Both the position numbers and the translations under genes were made by a program. From the NCBI GenBank assembly GCA_963971425.1, contig OZ020525.1, positions 11,476,187 through 11,540,186 of the forward strand: 64,000 bases of DNA, written 5' to 3'. Source of the stretch: Bryoerythrophyllum caledonicum (Eukaryota; Streptophyta; Bryopsida; Pottiales; Pottiaceae). The notes beneath the pieces were generated by a model that saw only the letters and a list, made by a program, of their open reading frames with translations, ran no database searches and was not told where the DNA came from. This document shows positions 35,990-48,990 of this stretch, one piece after another (position 1 is the stretch's first letter; each line of letters opens with the position of its first letter).

Positions 35990-37035
35990 ATTAAAACTCA
36001 CAATCAACACCTATAAAATTGGGGTATATCCAACCCACTTCCATTCCATCACTAGCCATTCACTCATCAAAATGGAGGTTTGCTATTAGTCAGAATCCCT
36101 TACTTTTGGTCGGCACTTATGGGGCGCACCAACTGACGGCCACCGGCTAAACATCACAACGCACTTTGATCATTCATAACTAATTCAAATCTTATTAGAA
36201 AAATATCGAAATTCACTTTGATTAAAATTTTGATTTTATTGACTGTTATTGGAAGAAAAAAAATGTATTATTATTTGTTCTATTGACTATTATTGATTTA
36301 AAAATTTATTATTTGTTCTCTTTGAATATGGACATTGCTTAACTTGTTTATTTTGGGGGTTACCAAACTTCTCGTGATCAAGAAAGTAAGCAATGTGCAT
36401 ATATGGAGAGGTGAAAGAATAATACGTATAAGTTTCGTGTAAAAGGCAATACTTTTACAATTTCAACCTAAGTGATTTCATATTTTTCTAATGAAATTTG
36501 AGTTAGTTAGGAATTTTCAAAGTGTGCTGTCATGTTTACTTGGTGGCCGTCAATAGGTGCCCCCAATAAGTACCGACGGAACGTAAGGGCTTGCAATTGA
36601 TAGCAAACCTCCATTTAGAGTTGAATGGGTACAATAGGATGTAAGTGGGTTGGATATACCCAATTATATAGCTATTGGTTATGGATTTTGGATGGTTATA
36701 GGGGGGTTACCTTAACCGAGAAGATAAGAAGTGTGCATATGTGGAGAGGAGAAATCATATTAATTTTTTTTGTGAGAGCTAATAGAATTACAATTTCAAT
36801 CCAAGTGATTTCATATTTTTCGATAGAATTTGAAGTAATTATGCTTTTCAAAATGTATTGTCATGTTTAGCTCGTAACATCAATAGGTGCCCCCCATCAG
36901 CAGTAAGGAAGGGGTTGTGACCAATAGCAAACCTCCATTTGGATGAATGAATGGATCATAATGGGATGGATGGGTTGAATATAATCCAATTTAATATGTG
37001 TTGATTATGGATTTTGGTTGGTTACGGGGGGTTAC
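35990..37035. repeat. R2 repeats: one inverted and two tandem units
   Basis: Two tandem units of roughly 330-350 bp run at 36352-36700 and 36700-37030, each bounded by GGGGGTTACC. A reverse-orientation partial unit lies at 36000-36260. Shared blocks are TATGGAGAGG, ATTTCATATTTTTC, GGTGCCCCC and AGCAAACCTCCATTT. Single relatives are at 43390-43730 and, diverged, 14240-14620. Head-to-head plus tandem layout suggests repeated insertion or unequal exchange. No gene here. Confidence 0.7.
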
Positions 37036-38860
37036 CTTATTGGTATAAGAGCACTTTGTGGTGGAAGAGGAGAAGACGTTGGTGGCGGAGGTGAAGGAGG
37101 AGAACGGATTTTACTTGTAGAGGCTTTCAATAATTGAAATTGTGATAATGCCATGGAGCCTCCAAGAAGCTTGCCTAGAAAATCCCAACAATTTTCATAA
37201 AAGTGGACCACATTTGACAAATCCTAAAGCACTTTATTAATTTCAAGTTAAAACTACGAAGGTCTCCCTTGTTATCACTCACCGCTTTGCCTTTCCATGA
37301 TATAGAACTCTTCCATGGCATCTTGAAAGTCTTTTAGGTAGTAGTTACTAAGATTGTAACAAAAGAAGGCTTTGGATTTTGAAATATTCAAAAAGAATTT
37401 TTTTTTGGGACAAGATGCAAAAAGGTGGTGAGCACTTTGGCCGATATAAAGAAATTGGAATATTGTTTTGATATCATGACATGAACCATTGTATGATGGT
37501 ATCCCGGATAAAAATAAATGTCTTGTACATCATTTTAATGATTAATGTTTTTCCTTATCCTATTGTTCACTTCTCCTTTTTATACAAGAGAATACAAATA
37601 ACCAGAGCTACCAAATTACAGAACTTGTCAAATTTTTACTCAGACAAGGTTTTCATATGAATCTATTTTCCTATTTTCAACACAAAGATTTCACCGAAAT
37701 TACTTTTCTTTGGAGATGCATGGTGTACAAAAAAATTATACATATTATCTATTAGAATTCCAATGGAAGAAATGTTAGTGAACCGTAGTGAACCATATTA
37801 ATGGAAGCATTAAAAAAAAAAACTGAAAAGTGATTTTTATCTAAAGTGCACAATGTCCAAAACATGTCCTCATTGAACCTAAACTATTAATCCATTGCCT
37901 ATCACGGTCACTCACACATGTCATACAAATTAAACCACCATAGTACTTACTACATGCCTGTTCTAAACCCTTGGTAAATCTTCAAAAATCTTTAAAAGAA
38001 ATATAAAAGAATCGGATATTTATGACAAAAATGTGCACCATCCAAACATGAACTTTCAAGGCTACAATTAGGCATGTTTGAAAAATAGACATTAGAAAAC
38101 ACATTCTAAGATACCTCAGAGTCCATTTTCTCTTGCTAATAGAATCCAATTTTGAATCATCTCCTTTCGTCCAATAAGTGTATGTAAAAACCTGACAGTG
38201 AATCTACAGGTGAATACTGTTGAAAGTCTGTATGAGGTGAAGGTGATCATGCAAGCATACTATCATGCACATGTTGACAAACACATTAAAAAATAACGAA
38301 GAAAAAAGTCTTTGTGTACTTATTCTATAAAAGTGTACAATTCGTGGCTGACCAATGGCATCCGTTGTAAATTGACAAACCCAGTCAAAGTTCTTCCTAA
38401 CGGGCATATTCTTCACCCATAAATTATTAAAGCCCTAGAAAAAATGTTCGTATTTGGTTCTAAAATAAGATAAAACAAAATTTTAAAATGTCCTTGTTTG
38501 GACAGGGACAACAATTTAATTGTGTTTGGTAAACCAATACTCTAAAAAATGTCACAGTTCTAATTGTCAACCAAGGTTTTGTACTAACTATGGTATTTAG
38601 TGTTGACAACACTAGATACAAACACAAGCACTAAATATCAATATTGGCTTAACCCCTAAAGTCCGAAGAGTCCCCTTAAAAGACTCTTGAAGGTTTGGGT
38701 AGGCTCCTACAATGTCAATTTACAGCGTTCTTTTTTGAATTTTTTGCACTAGATGGACACTATTAAAAGCTTTGTGTGAGTTCAATTTTTTCCCCTAAAT
38801 CCGACATTCAATGGAAAAGCTATGCCATCTTACAAGAAAAACGTCTCAAGAGCGGGCATG
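37036..38860. other. AT-rich stretch without recognised features
   Basis: No frame longer than about 70 codons has any protein resemblance, and no end-matched repeat was recognised. It is probably decayed repeat DNA. Confidence 0.5.
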
Positions 38861-39560
38861 TTTGGCAACTCCAAAAACTTTTGCTATAACACTTTATTAA
38901 ATGTGAGATTTTCAATACTAGCAAGTAATATTATCTCCTGTCATATTGTCAAAAAAAATTCTTGTCATTGGTGAAAAATAACACATTCACCCAAGTCAAA
39001 CAATTTCACACGTTGTCACACATTGTTGGCAAGGTACCTAAAAAACTTCTTCTTTTCTACATAAAACTTAGAGATCTTCATATTTTCACTTTTTATTTTT
39101 TCTACTACAAGATGTGGTATACATTGTAAACTTTCTTATTGACCATTTGGATTTCATTCTATTTAGTTCACAAAAAAATAAAACATGAATTGGCAATTTT
39201 TGAACCTCCACTTCTTGTACAATTTATTTGAATATGCTACACCCCTCTTCTACCTCTAAAAATTGGTGTTAAAGGAACTAACATCATTTTTAACATGATG
39301 GTAATAAATTTAGACCTTGTGTAGTGCATAAATTTGACACCAAGTGAAGTCAAAATTTTTTGATCCACTCAATGTAGTTAAGAAAAATGATTCGTTTTCT
39401 GTACTTCAAACACTATAATTTTTCAATCCGTACGGTCAAAGTTTATGAATTTTTGTACGTATGTTATTTAGTAAGTCTTAATTGAGATCCTATGGTCAAA
39501 TGTAGAAATAGAAGTTGGTGTTTCTCATCGTACTCATTGCACAAGAATGAGTAATTTTGA
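38860..39560 (-). repeat. Dispersed repeat R1, inverted copy
   Basis: Read on the minus strand, this follows the R1 order seen at 5100-5890 and 55160-55890, including CTACTTG-like start blocks, TTTTTGACCGTACGG-like and CCAATTTTTAGAGGTAGA-like segments. It is diverged from both. 39560-40900 beyond it is AT-rich, with a small internal duplication of CATGCACCAT.C.TGCAT near 40300 and no gene. Confidence 0.65.
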
Positions 39561-40899
39561 AGTGTTTTGTTGTGACAATGCCTTGATCAGATATCTAACT
39601 AAATGTGGACAAAACAAAGTCCAAAAATAATGGTCAGCTACCGGCTAACAACTGCCAAAAGTGTCTCATTAGCAATCTTCTAAAGTGCATAACTCACTCA
39701 AAAAATTCTGAATTGGGCATATGAGGTGGTTTTTGGCATCCACGGAAAATGTAGAAGTCAAAAAACACCTCATATGTTTGATTTGGATAAAATTTGAGTA
39801 AGTTATGGCAATTCAATATTTTTGAATGAGGAGTAAGGTAGAGGTACCCAATTCCAATCACTTAAGCCAGTTGGGGACTCAAATGACATTGTTTGTCAAA
39901 AACATTTATGTAGAAAGATGCCGAATTAGGAATGAAACTCAACAAATATTTTTTCAAATTTAATCTCAAAGATTTGGAATTGACATAGAATTTAAAAGCC
40001 CAAAAACCACTAGAGCCTATAATCAAACTATAGAGTGGGTGAGATTTAGTGCCCTCCTTTGTCCAATGCCAATAAGTGAAAGTGAGTAAAAAGAGAGAAG
40101 TCATGCCATGGATAACCAACTTATGGAGGATATCCAATGCTGATCAGCCTTGCCCAACTTTTGAGGCAATGCCACCAATGAGAGCTCAATTGAGGTGGAG
40201 CAACCCAAAATTGCACACATCATGATCCAATGCCAATAGTCACTAGTGTTTTCAGATTTTGAGTTATCGGTTTTGGGTCACTTCATGCACCATTTCATGC
40301 ATTTGCCATTTTCATGCACCATGCCATGCATACTCTACTTATCAAAATTGGGTGGCCGATCGGAATTGGGTGCCTCTACCTTAGCATTGACTAGCTGCCG
40401 ACAAGAATTTAGAGTCTAATTAGTCCATAGATCATCACTTTGATCAAATTTTGTTAAATATTTGCTCTTGGGACTTTAGGGTTAAATGTGGTCAACACTA
40501 AGTGTTAATCTAAGATTGTTTAGTATATTCATGGAATAGAAAAGAAGTTACATGTAAGGTTTCTCCAACCTCCTAGCTCAACTTAACATTGTTTACCTCA
40601 CTGCTTAACATACTCTAAATTTCAACTTGTTTGCAATTAGAGTGAGTTATATAGTGTACGAAGCAACAACAAACATCAAGCCACATCTGATTTACCATAG
40701 TTAGTATAGTGGCCACCAACATTAAATGTCAATAATGAATTAATTGGTCCAACAAGATACTGTATGTAACGTATGTAAAAACTGATTGTTGTGATTTGGT
40801 ATCATGTGAGTGTTCAGAAAGACTCTTTTCCACCTTTTCAATAATATGTGTCGAGCCCAATCCAATGACACATGATATTTCAAATTTAGATCATTATTG

Positions 40900-41130
40900 C
40901 ACCTACCACATGTTTTAGAAGTTGCAAAATGGTCATGTATTCTACATGTATGGTATTGTATTTGAACATGATAAGGTTTAGATATTGAAATGACCTCCAA
41001 ATGAAAGTTGTTAGTTAAAGAGTCTTCAATTCAAAGGTGTGAGTCTTACTAAATATAAATACATTTTTTGTATTCAATGAGTAAAAAACATGACCGTATA
41101 TATGGTCCCCACAAACCTTTAAGGGTTAAG
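40900..41130 (+). repeat. R3 repeat, third copy
   Basis: It shares GTATTCTACATGTATGGT, GATATTGAAATGACCTCC and a GTATATATGGT segment with the inverted pair at 34765-35975. 41130-42590 beyond it has only short frames; I recognise no gene there. Confidence 0.55.
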
Positions 41131-42593
41131 CTGAAATATTGACAACAAAAGATAGGGATTTTGATTTTCCACTTTTAGAAAATGAAATTAAACTTTATTT
41201 AAGAAATGAGGGACAATTCAAATGCAGGGTTGATTATGGTATTTTTACCATAAGGACCCAGTAAACCTCCTCAAATACCAAAAATAACTACTTTATCACA
41301 TGTATTCAAGTACAATATTAGGTACACCACAAACCGTGTTTTTTTTCAATGATTTTGAACAGACAAGTGACGTGTGTGAGTGACTATAGTTGCAACAGTT
41401 TGTATGCACTGAGGATTTTCTTCTTGGAATGACCATATTATTGCCATTTGTGCGGAAAAGTTATCACGGATTCATTGTAAAAACAAAGGGCTGGTGTGCA
41501 TTGTTTCCTGTCAAGGGAAGAAAGGGGGCTAAGCTAAAGCGTATGCAGGAGTTGCATTTGGTTAAAAAGATAAGCCAGGTTCCACGTGAAGTGAGGGAAT
41601 AGTAATAAAGCTCCAACAACATTTTAGAGATCTACAATAAAAGTGAGTTTTGAAGGTTCTCTCTTCTAAGGATTCCCTTAGAGCACCCGCACTGCTTCAC
41701 CCGTGCGACCCATGGTGGATGCAAGGCCGGTCGGGCTGTTGCCGCCCCGCCTGCCATTCTAACAATTCAATGTCCACATGTTGTCCCTCCCTCGCAGATT
41801 CCGATGTAGGCACCCCGGATTTAGCAATTCCTTGATCAAAACTCCCTTGGCGTGTATGCAAAACTCACGATATCCTCCCTAGAATGGCCTCCCAATGCCA
41901 TCCTGACACTCTTTGGAGTGGGGAATATTTCTGCGGTGGGGAGGTCCAATCGCATCTTGTCATTTGAGTTTCCTGAAAGTCACCAAAATACACTGGATAG
42001 GTACCCCGAATCTTAGGATCTTATGTTAGTAACCGGGACCACATGCACATGGTGGCTTGCCTTGGGAAAGGTTTGGGGGAACTATTGGTCAACCCTGTGA
42101 GAACTTAGGGTACTATGGGGGAGCTTTAGCTTGCATGGGGTAGGGTCCAAGAACATCGATTGCAAAGAATTTCATTGGTGTAGAAAAAGTCGATATGAAA
42201 TTTCCTCATGCTTTTTTTTTCCGTTTATACATCTCATACTCTTTGGCACCATATTCCTCCTGACTTGCTCATTTGGGAAGCACTTTCAGGAAAACTCTAT
42301 CGTTTTGCTCATTGAAATAAGCGGTGCTTCTTATAATGATCAATATCATCAACACCTTTTTGAAGCATCATCCTCAAGAATTCAATCCACCTAAAAGAGG
42401 CATTGAGAGAATTGTGCGTTATCTAGGTCCTAGTGACTTAAATAGTAGTGCTATCCCCAACATACCCTTTATTCACACGGTCACAATGAGGACATCATTA
42501 TTTTGATGCTTAAATCTACCATTTCCATCACTCCAGTATTTTTAAGAGATGTGTGATTTAGGCAACAACAATAGATGTCTATCAACATGCTTA

Positions 42594-43091
42594 GGGGTGC
42601 TTTACACTATGGACCATGAGGATTGACCAAGAGAAATCATTTATTTTCATGGTCACGGCTCTTGGTCTAGAGCCGTGACCATGAAAAATGAAAAATCATT
42701 TTTTGAGTGTCTTGGTCACTTCTCATAGTGTAAAGTGGGTTTGGACCGGGACAAGTATGGGCTGATTTTTTTAATGTATATATACAAACCCGGGGAAAAA
42801 AAAAAATACAAAAAAAAATAAAAATTCAACCAATCATAGATTTTCAGCCCAACGGTCCCCTTGATTTCCGTCAAGTCGACCTATTTGCCTAGACCCAACG
42901 GAAAACGGTTGGACCAAGACACATTATCCACTGGGCAAAAAATAACATACTTAGGTAACCTCAAACTCCGTGGTCAATCTCCTTTTTTAAAGGTAGTGTA
43001 AAGGGAACTCGGATCGAGACAACTTCCTTGGCCAATCACAAATTTTAGAGGGCCGTGGTCAATCTCCATAGTCCGTAGTGTAAAGCGCCCC
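42594..43091. mobile_element. Harbinger-derived MITE, 498 bp
   Basis: TTA at 42591-42593 and 43092-43094 is the target duplication (the TWA class of PIF/Harbinger). Its first about 190 bp match 8529-8730 and its last about 270 bp match 11680-11952 of the complete element, including GCTTTACACTATGGACCAT at the left end. The middle, with both genes, is missing. It is therefore an internal-deletion derivative that must have moved with transposase supplied elsewhere. Confidence 0.92.
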
Positions 43092-43389
43092 TTACGTCTT
43101 TAATAAACATCAATTGGTCGAAGTGAAGAACAACTTCAAAGATCAAATAGGGATGTGATAACTTCAATGGCAGAATTATCCTGCCAACCAGCTCAAACCC
43201 ATCCCATTGGATAAAATTGTCATGGATACAACAATGTTGCACTGTGACATAGCCAAACTAAAACAGAATATGATACTGACTCACATCCAGTCAAAGCAAA
43301 TTTTCATATTACTGTACCTCAATGACATGTGGATTGTTTCACCCACAATCCCATCAATGCACCGGAACCCTACTTTCACCGGAACCCTA

Positions 43390-43735
43390 CTTTAAGGTAA
43401 GACCCTATAACCGACAAGTTAAGAAATGTGTATACATGGAGAGAGTAAATAATACTGCATTTATTTTTCACTATTAGTGAATAGAATTACAATTTCAATC
43501 CAAGTAATTTCATATATTTATGATGAAATGTGAATTAGTTATGAATTTTCAACGTGTTCTGCCATGATTAGCTGGTGACCACCAATAGGTACCCCCCATA
43601 AGTAAGGGATCCTAACTAATTGCAAACCTCCATTTGGATTTGAATGGGTGGTGATGGGATGGAAGTGAGTTGGATATACTTCAATTTTATAGGTGTTGAT
43701 TATGGATGTGGTTGGTTACAAGGGGGTTCGTGACA
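43390..43735 (+). repeat. R2 repeat, single unit
   Basis: The unit starts near AAGGTAAGACCCTATAACC and ends near GGTTACAAGGGGGTT. It shares ATTACAATTTCAATCCAAGT, GGTACCCCCCATAAGTAAGG and GCAAACCTCCATTTGGA with the units at 36352-37030. Confidence 0.65.
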
Positions 43736-43779
43736 TCTACAACACACACACACACACCTTGTTACAAGGACCCAAACGC

Positions 43780-44500
43780 TTTTTTAACCCCGAAAGGACT
43801 GTGACAATTTCACACCAAAAACACGTCAAAATTGTTGATTCTAGTGAAATGAGTAAGGGAGGAAACAAAACCTTATATTTATAGTTTTGATTGTAGGATA
43901 TCAATTAAGACTTACTAAGTAAAATACTCACAAAATTTCAAAAACTTTGACCGCACGGATTGAAAGATTGTAGTGTTTGAAGCCAAGAAAATGGTTCATT
44001 TCCTTCCCTAGGTTGAGTAGATTAGCAGACTTTGACTTCAATTGGTATCAAATTTTTGCACTACATAAGGTCAAATTCTTTAATATTGAGTTAAGCATGA
44101 TGTTATTTCCTTATACACCAATTTTTAGAGGTAGAGAAAGGGTGTAGCATATTCAAAACAAGTGTGCATAGAGTAGAGGTTAAAAAATCGCCAATTCACG
44201 TTTATTTTTATTTTTTGTGAACTAAATTTGTTAAAAAACAAAAATCCAAATGGATAAGAAGGTTTTTGTTACATATTGGGTAAAAAATAAAAAGTGGAAA
44301 ATATGAAGATCGCTAGGTTTTATATAGAAAAGAAGACGTTTTTTTCCCCGCTTGCCGGAAATGTGTAAAAATGTTTGACTTGAGTAAAATATTTTCTAAC
44401 ACTAAAGACAAGAGTTTTTTTGACATCTTCGAAGAAAGTGATGTTCTCTACATCTATGAAAAATCTCTATGTCAATAGAAGCTTCTAGCAAAAAAATTGG
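43780..44500 (+). repeat. Dispersed repeat R1, copy 3
   Basis: It begins at CTGTGACAATTTCACACC and follows the same order as 5100-5890. It abuts the R2 unit on its left through a (CA)n tract at 43742-43757. A poly-A run (44569-44594) and a TA microsatellite (44628-44645) follow. 44650-45498 has no recognised gene apart from the likely promoter of the acetyltransferase gene. Confidence 0.65.
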
Positions 44501-45498
44501 AGCTACATGGAATCTCCATTTGTAACTTTGAGTGGTTCTAACTTTCAAATCATGAATTCAGAAAGAAGAAAAAAAAAAAAAAAAAAAAAAAAAACCTCCC
44601 ACAAAGCTCTTATCAAGGACAATCTAGAATATATATATATATATATCCCAAAATATATTTATTTTTTAATTTTTAGGAACCTGCCCAAAATCAAAACCGT
44701 CCCCCTAGGGACACTTGGTCCGAGTTAAGTACATGGATAACAAAAAATTCAAAAAAGGTAGCATCCAAAAGACCAAAAGGAAAAAAAGAAAAAAAATCAA
44801 TCGCTTTTTACCTCAACAAGTCAAAGTCATCATTCCTAAACCAATTGATGACCCAAATATTCTTGAAAAAACCACTACCCAGCTAATAATGAGTCCCAAC
44901 TCCCATGGCTGCAATGATGGGAGTGCAAACAGTGACAAGGAAGTTGTTGTGGGATGATTATGGTGTTTGCCCAACTTGTATGGATTCAAGCAAACCATAG
45001 TAGAGTTGAGAGCTAGCTCCATCCATCATAAGAGTGTTATGATTTTCTCTTCAAAAGGAGGAGGCATTAACCCTTAAACAGCAATGCCTTTCAACTCCGC
45101 AATCCTTATATGTCTACATTTGCCTTTTCCGATTTGGTTTCGCCTGCTGAATTGAGGTGTGGCCGTGCGCAATTCAGCCGTTTTCTTGACCAGCCATAGC
45201 CATCCTAAGAGGGTTAAGGGTAGTATGCATTGTCTAGGTCCCCTGTGGTTTATGTAAGAGAACTACCTCAACAGATAACTTTTATATGATAATATAAACG
45301 CTACTACCACCACACTTCTTCTTTCTTGTGTGGGTGAGAACAACAGTAGAGTAGTATGCGCTATCTAGATCCCTACAAACTCTTAATATGATCTTCTTCT
45401 TCTTGTGTGTGTGATTGTAATAGTAGTAGTACATGTTGACGATGGTGATGGCGCAGCTTCGAGTGCCGTAGGGTTTTGATGGCTTTTTCCTTCTCATC

Positions 45499-47601
45499 AT
45501 GGATGGAGCTCACCAGGTACAACTTGGGTGTTTTCTCTTTTGTTGTCGGTGAGGTCACCGGCAGGAGTTTTGTGTCAACGATTTAGAGCTGCACACTTTG
45601 ACGTCTGTTGTGAAGATTGTGGAATTCGTTGCCTAAACTCCAGATGTCGCAAACAATGAACATGAACCCTTAGTCTGTGATTATTGTCTCAACTAGGGTT
45701 TTCTTTTCATGGTTGTGGCGTTTTATGTTCGTCGAAGACATGAAATCTTATGAAGAAAAAGAAACAGGTTTTTTCGCTTTGTTTGAGAGTTGGCCTCCAT
45801 ACCTTTATTATTTTATTGTTTTATGTTAAGAAACAGTTTTCTATGATGGGTGTGTGGTTGTGCAGCAACACGAGCTTTATCCTTTGTACGAGGTGAGCCG
45901 GAGTATCCATGACGGCCATGATGCTGCAACCAAGCAGCTTGTGTCTGTTGCTGCTGCTGCTGCTGCTGCACCTGGGGATTTGGAAGACCCACTGGCAGAT
46001 GTTGTTGTGCCCCCAAGAGTGCCGGTCATCAATCACCGCCCCACCATTTCGTACCGGCATATTCGCCCATCAGACCTGGAAGTGCTGCAGGAAATTCATC
46101 AGGCATTGTTTCCTATCCGGTAAGAAATCAGTCACGTCTACTTCTCCACTCACTCTTTCAAGTATTCTTGTCAAGTGATGAGACAAAGCGTTGTTTTATG
46201 TTTTATTTTATTTTTTTAAGAGGATGGAAGTTACTTGGGAAGTGGGACAAACATACCTCTTTTCGCATTCTTAACATTAATATGAGCCCTGTTTAGCTCT
46301 TCATTGTTCTACAATCAGCTCACACAGGAAAAAGGCGGCTAGCATCCATTACCTTCCCTTTTTTTCTTTTTTTTCTTGACGGCAACAGCTGAACCTTGAG
46401 TTTAGATACTCTTGAATCTTTGAGTGAAGTGAAGGTGGATTCACCACCAAGCTCTTCCTTGGCTGTTAAGAGTGAGGAAAGAGTAGTATTATAAATCAAT
46501 AGAGTGTTATCTTGTAGAGATGTGGACATACAAGCTTCGGTTTAGTGCCAAGGTGATACTTGGTTATTGTCACACTTACACTACAGGTTTTGAGGGAAAA
46601 AAGTGATATTATCAAGAGATAGGAATGTTAACAAGTGAGTTTTGAACTGGGGACATTAGTTTTCAGGGTTTGGGTGATAATATCAAGGGTGATGTTATCA
46701 AGGTTAGACTGTATCAGTTTCGTAAAGAGACAAATGTGTGTAGTTGACATCAGCCGGGTTTTGTTTGTGCAGATATGAAGAGGAGTTTTTCCTGAACGTG
46801 ATAGATGGGCGCGGAATCATATCATGGGCAGCTGTAGACACAAGCAGATCAGATGCACATTGTGATGAACTGATTGGATTTGTGACAGCCCGGGTTATTA
46901 CTCCATCGGAGGGTGAGGTAAGATAATCAATTTGTCCCTGGCATCTGAATGTACTGACTTTAGTTTGTTTCAAATCATGTTCTTATGACTTTTGATTTTT
47001 GCATTTTGTGTCCAGCAGGAGCTTGACATGCTGGGCCATGAAATTTCCCAATCAGATAGCACGCTCATCTACATATTGACTTTGGGTGTCATTAAGCCAT
47101 ACCAAAACTCTGGCATCGGTACTCGTCTCACTTTCATGGGAATTTATTTGTGAGCAAGCTTTGTGAGTATATTTGGAGAGATGGTGATTGTTGAGTTTCG
47201 TTTGTAAGTGATTGTTCAGTCATTAGTAAAGCCTCACGCTTCCCTTTTAGATTCTCCTTTCTTGGAGTGAGAGACGCCTGATTGAAGTGTGATTTTTTCT
47301 TTTCTCACTTGATTGAGTGGTGGGTGCAGCGTCGGCGTTGCTATGGGAGGTGGTGGAGCACGCGACGCGAACGCCGCGGTGCGAGGCGTTGTACCTGCAC
47401 GTGATCGCGTACAACGAGCCCGCAATCCTGTTCTACCGCAAGAACCGGTTCCGGTGCTTGCGCAGGCTGCCCAACTTCTACGTCATCGACGGCCAATTCC
47501 ACGACGCCTTCCTCCACGTCTTCTACGTCCACGGATCCTCGCCACTGACCACCGCCTCACCTTGCGGCACCGCCATGTACGTCCACTCCTCACAACCCTA
47601 A
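45499..47601 (+). CDS. NAA60: NAA60/MCC1-like GNAT N-acetyltransferase
   Basis: This family transfers acetyl groups from acetyl-CoA to protein N-termini (NAA60) or, as proposed for Arabidopsis MCC1, to histones. Five coding exons are 45499-45516 (only MDGAHQ), 45866-46119, 46773-46917, 47019-47118 and 47330-47601, all GT-AG and in phase, giving 262 residues. After a variable N-terminus with a seven-alanine run, the GNAT fold starts at ISYRHIRPSDLEVLQEIH. It continues FPIRYEEEFFLNVIDGRG, WAAVDTSRSD, LIGFVTARV, then the beta-4 and acetyl-CoA loop ILTLGVIKPYQNSGIASALL, YLHVIAYNEPAILFYRKN and FRCLRRLPNFYVIDGQFHDA. Q-N-S-G-I-A replaces the usual R-x-x-G-x-G/A. Exon 4 has tandem acceptors (CAGCAG), so a one-glutamine variant is possible. 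Exon 5 is much more GC-rich than the others. Confidence 0.92.
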
Positions 47602-47620
47602 ACCCTAAACCCTAAAACAT
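47592..47620 (+). repeat. Short interstitial telomere-like repeat
   Basis: Three units of CCTAAAC, the plant telomere heptamer, overlap the acetyltransferase stop codon and start its 3' UTR. A more degenerate run lies at 47745-47795 (AACCCTAAAAC). Confidence 0.7.
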
Positions 47621-47814
47621 GTGAGGTCAAGTTTTTGATGATATGCTAGAGTCATTTGTAAAGTGAGGGCAAGATACCATGAATTTGGACCTCTTCTTGC
47701 ATTAGAATCAGCTCGAAATAGCTCTATATTTCTATCATCAGCTCAAAACCCCAAACTCTAAACCTAAAATCTAAAAATCTAAACCCTAAAACTTGAAATT
47801 AGTTCTAACTTGAG

Positions 47815-47912
47815 TGTAGAGACCACCAAGCTCTTCCATTGCTTTTAAAGCAATTAAGGCAAGCTTTATAGAGCTTACTATTAGAGCAATGGAAGAGCTT
47901 GTAGTATGTGAG
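47815..47912. repeat. Small foldback element
   Basis: CAAGCTCTTCCATTGCTTT on the left pairs with AGAGCAATGGAAGAGCTTG on the right. The same CACCAAGCTCTTCC word recurs at about 46445, 48165, 48200 and in SOQ1 intron 9 near 17440. It therefore belongs to a small dispersed foldback family near genes. Confidence 0.55.
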
Positions 47913-48599
47913 GCAAAGATACCATGAGCTTTGACCTATTTTTTTAATTTGAAATTACTAAATTTGAATTTAAATCAGCTCTACATAGTTCTATAATGAG
48001 CTCAAAGAGGAGAAAGCCAGCCAAGATTCATGGTACAATATGACCTCTTGTTCTTTCTCCAAGGTAGCCAAACTAGTTCTACCTCAAGTTTAACCCTTAA
48101 ATGCTGTGGAAATTTTGGAGGAGTGTGTTTTTGGCCTCTCTGGCGTTAAAGGGTTAAAGACCACCAAGCTCTTCCATTGACTTGATTAATGATTTCACCA
48201 CCAAGCTCATATATTGATCTAATAGGTTTAAAGAGTTGGGAAGGCATTGTATTGATTTGTTTCCTAAGAATCTCTTACAAGAACTTAAGGCGACTTTTCA
48301 AATAACCCTACTTTTTTTCTTTGTCTTTTTCCTTTTTGCAGATATTCTCTAAAATCAGCCTTTGCACATGTGAGGGAATTCTTGACTACAGTCTTTACTA
48401 AATTGTTTTGAAGAGCAAGGACAGTCACCTTCTTAAACACCTCTTGAAACACGGTGGATGGTGTTTAGTAGGAATACAAGGTGGTACTTTAGGTGTGATT
48501 CATTTGAGGTGTATATTGCTTGACTTTTGTAGGGCTCATTTAACTGTAGCATATTTATTCCATCATATTTAGTGAAGTTTTTACAAGCTACTCTCTTTG

Positions 48600-48990
48600 G
48601 ACATTGGAAATATTGTCACGATATTCATTTGTAGGAGATGGACTTCAATCAATCATGAGGTTTGAGTAAAACATATTCGTGGATTGAGAGAATATAGGAT
48701 GTATTTATAGTGCATTTTGTGGTTGCATAATTGGGTCGTTTTAATAAGGTGTGAAGGAAGAAGAACTTTGGTCTCCTTTGGAGGTTGGCGTGAATAGAGT
48801 GTTTGTTCGTTCCACCACTAAGTTGGTGTGCACCACACTTTTTTTTCTTCTTCTCCTTTGATGCCCAACGGACATAGTAGTATGGGACTACTTCCCTCTT
48901 TTGAAGGTAGATTCTATGAAATAGAGGGCTTGACATACAATAATTATTAAGGTGGGGGGCATATCCTGTGTAACGGGTTTAATGTTGGTG
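48600..48990 (+). repeat. Dispersed repeat R4, copy 2
   Basis: This is the counterpart of 13480-13760, sharing TGTTTGTTCGTTCCACCACT and TAGTATGGGACTACTTCCC. No gene was seen here. Confidence 0.45.

Noticed and set aside
45813-46060. Glutamine- or serine-rich minus-strand frames
   Set aside because: They are antisense to the alanine run in exon 2 of the acetyltransferase gene.
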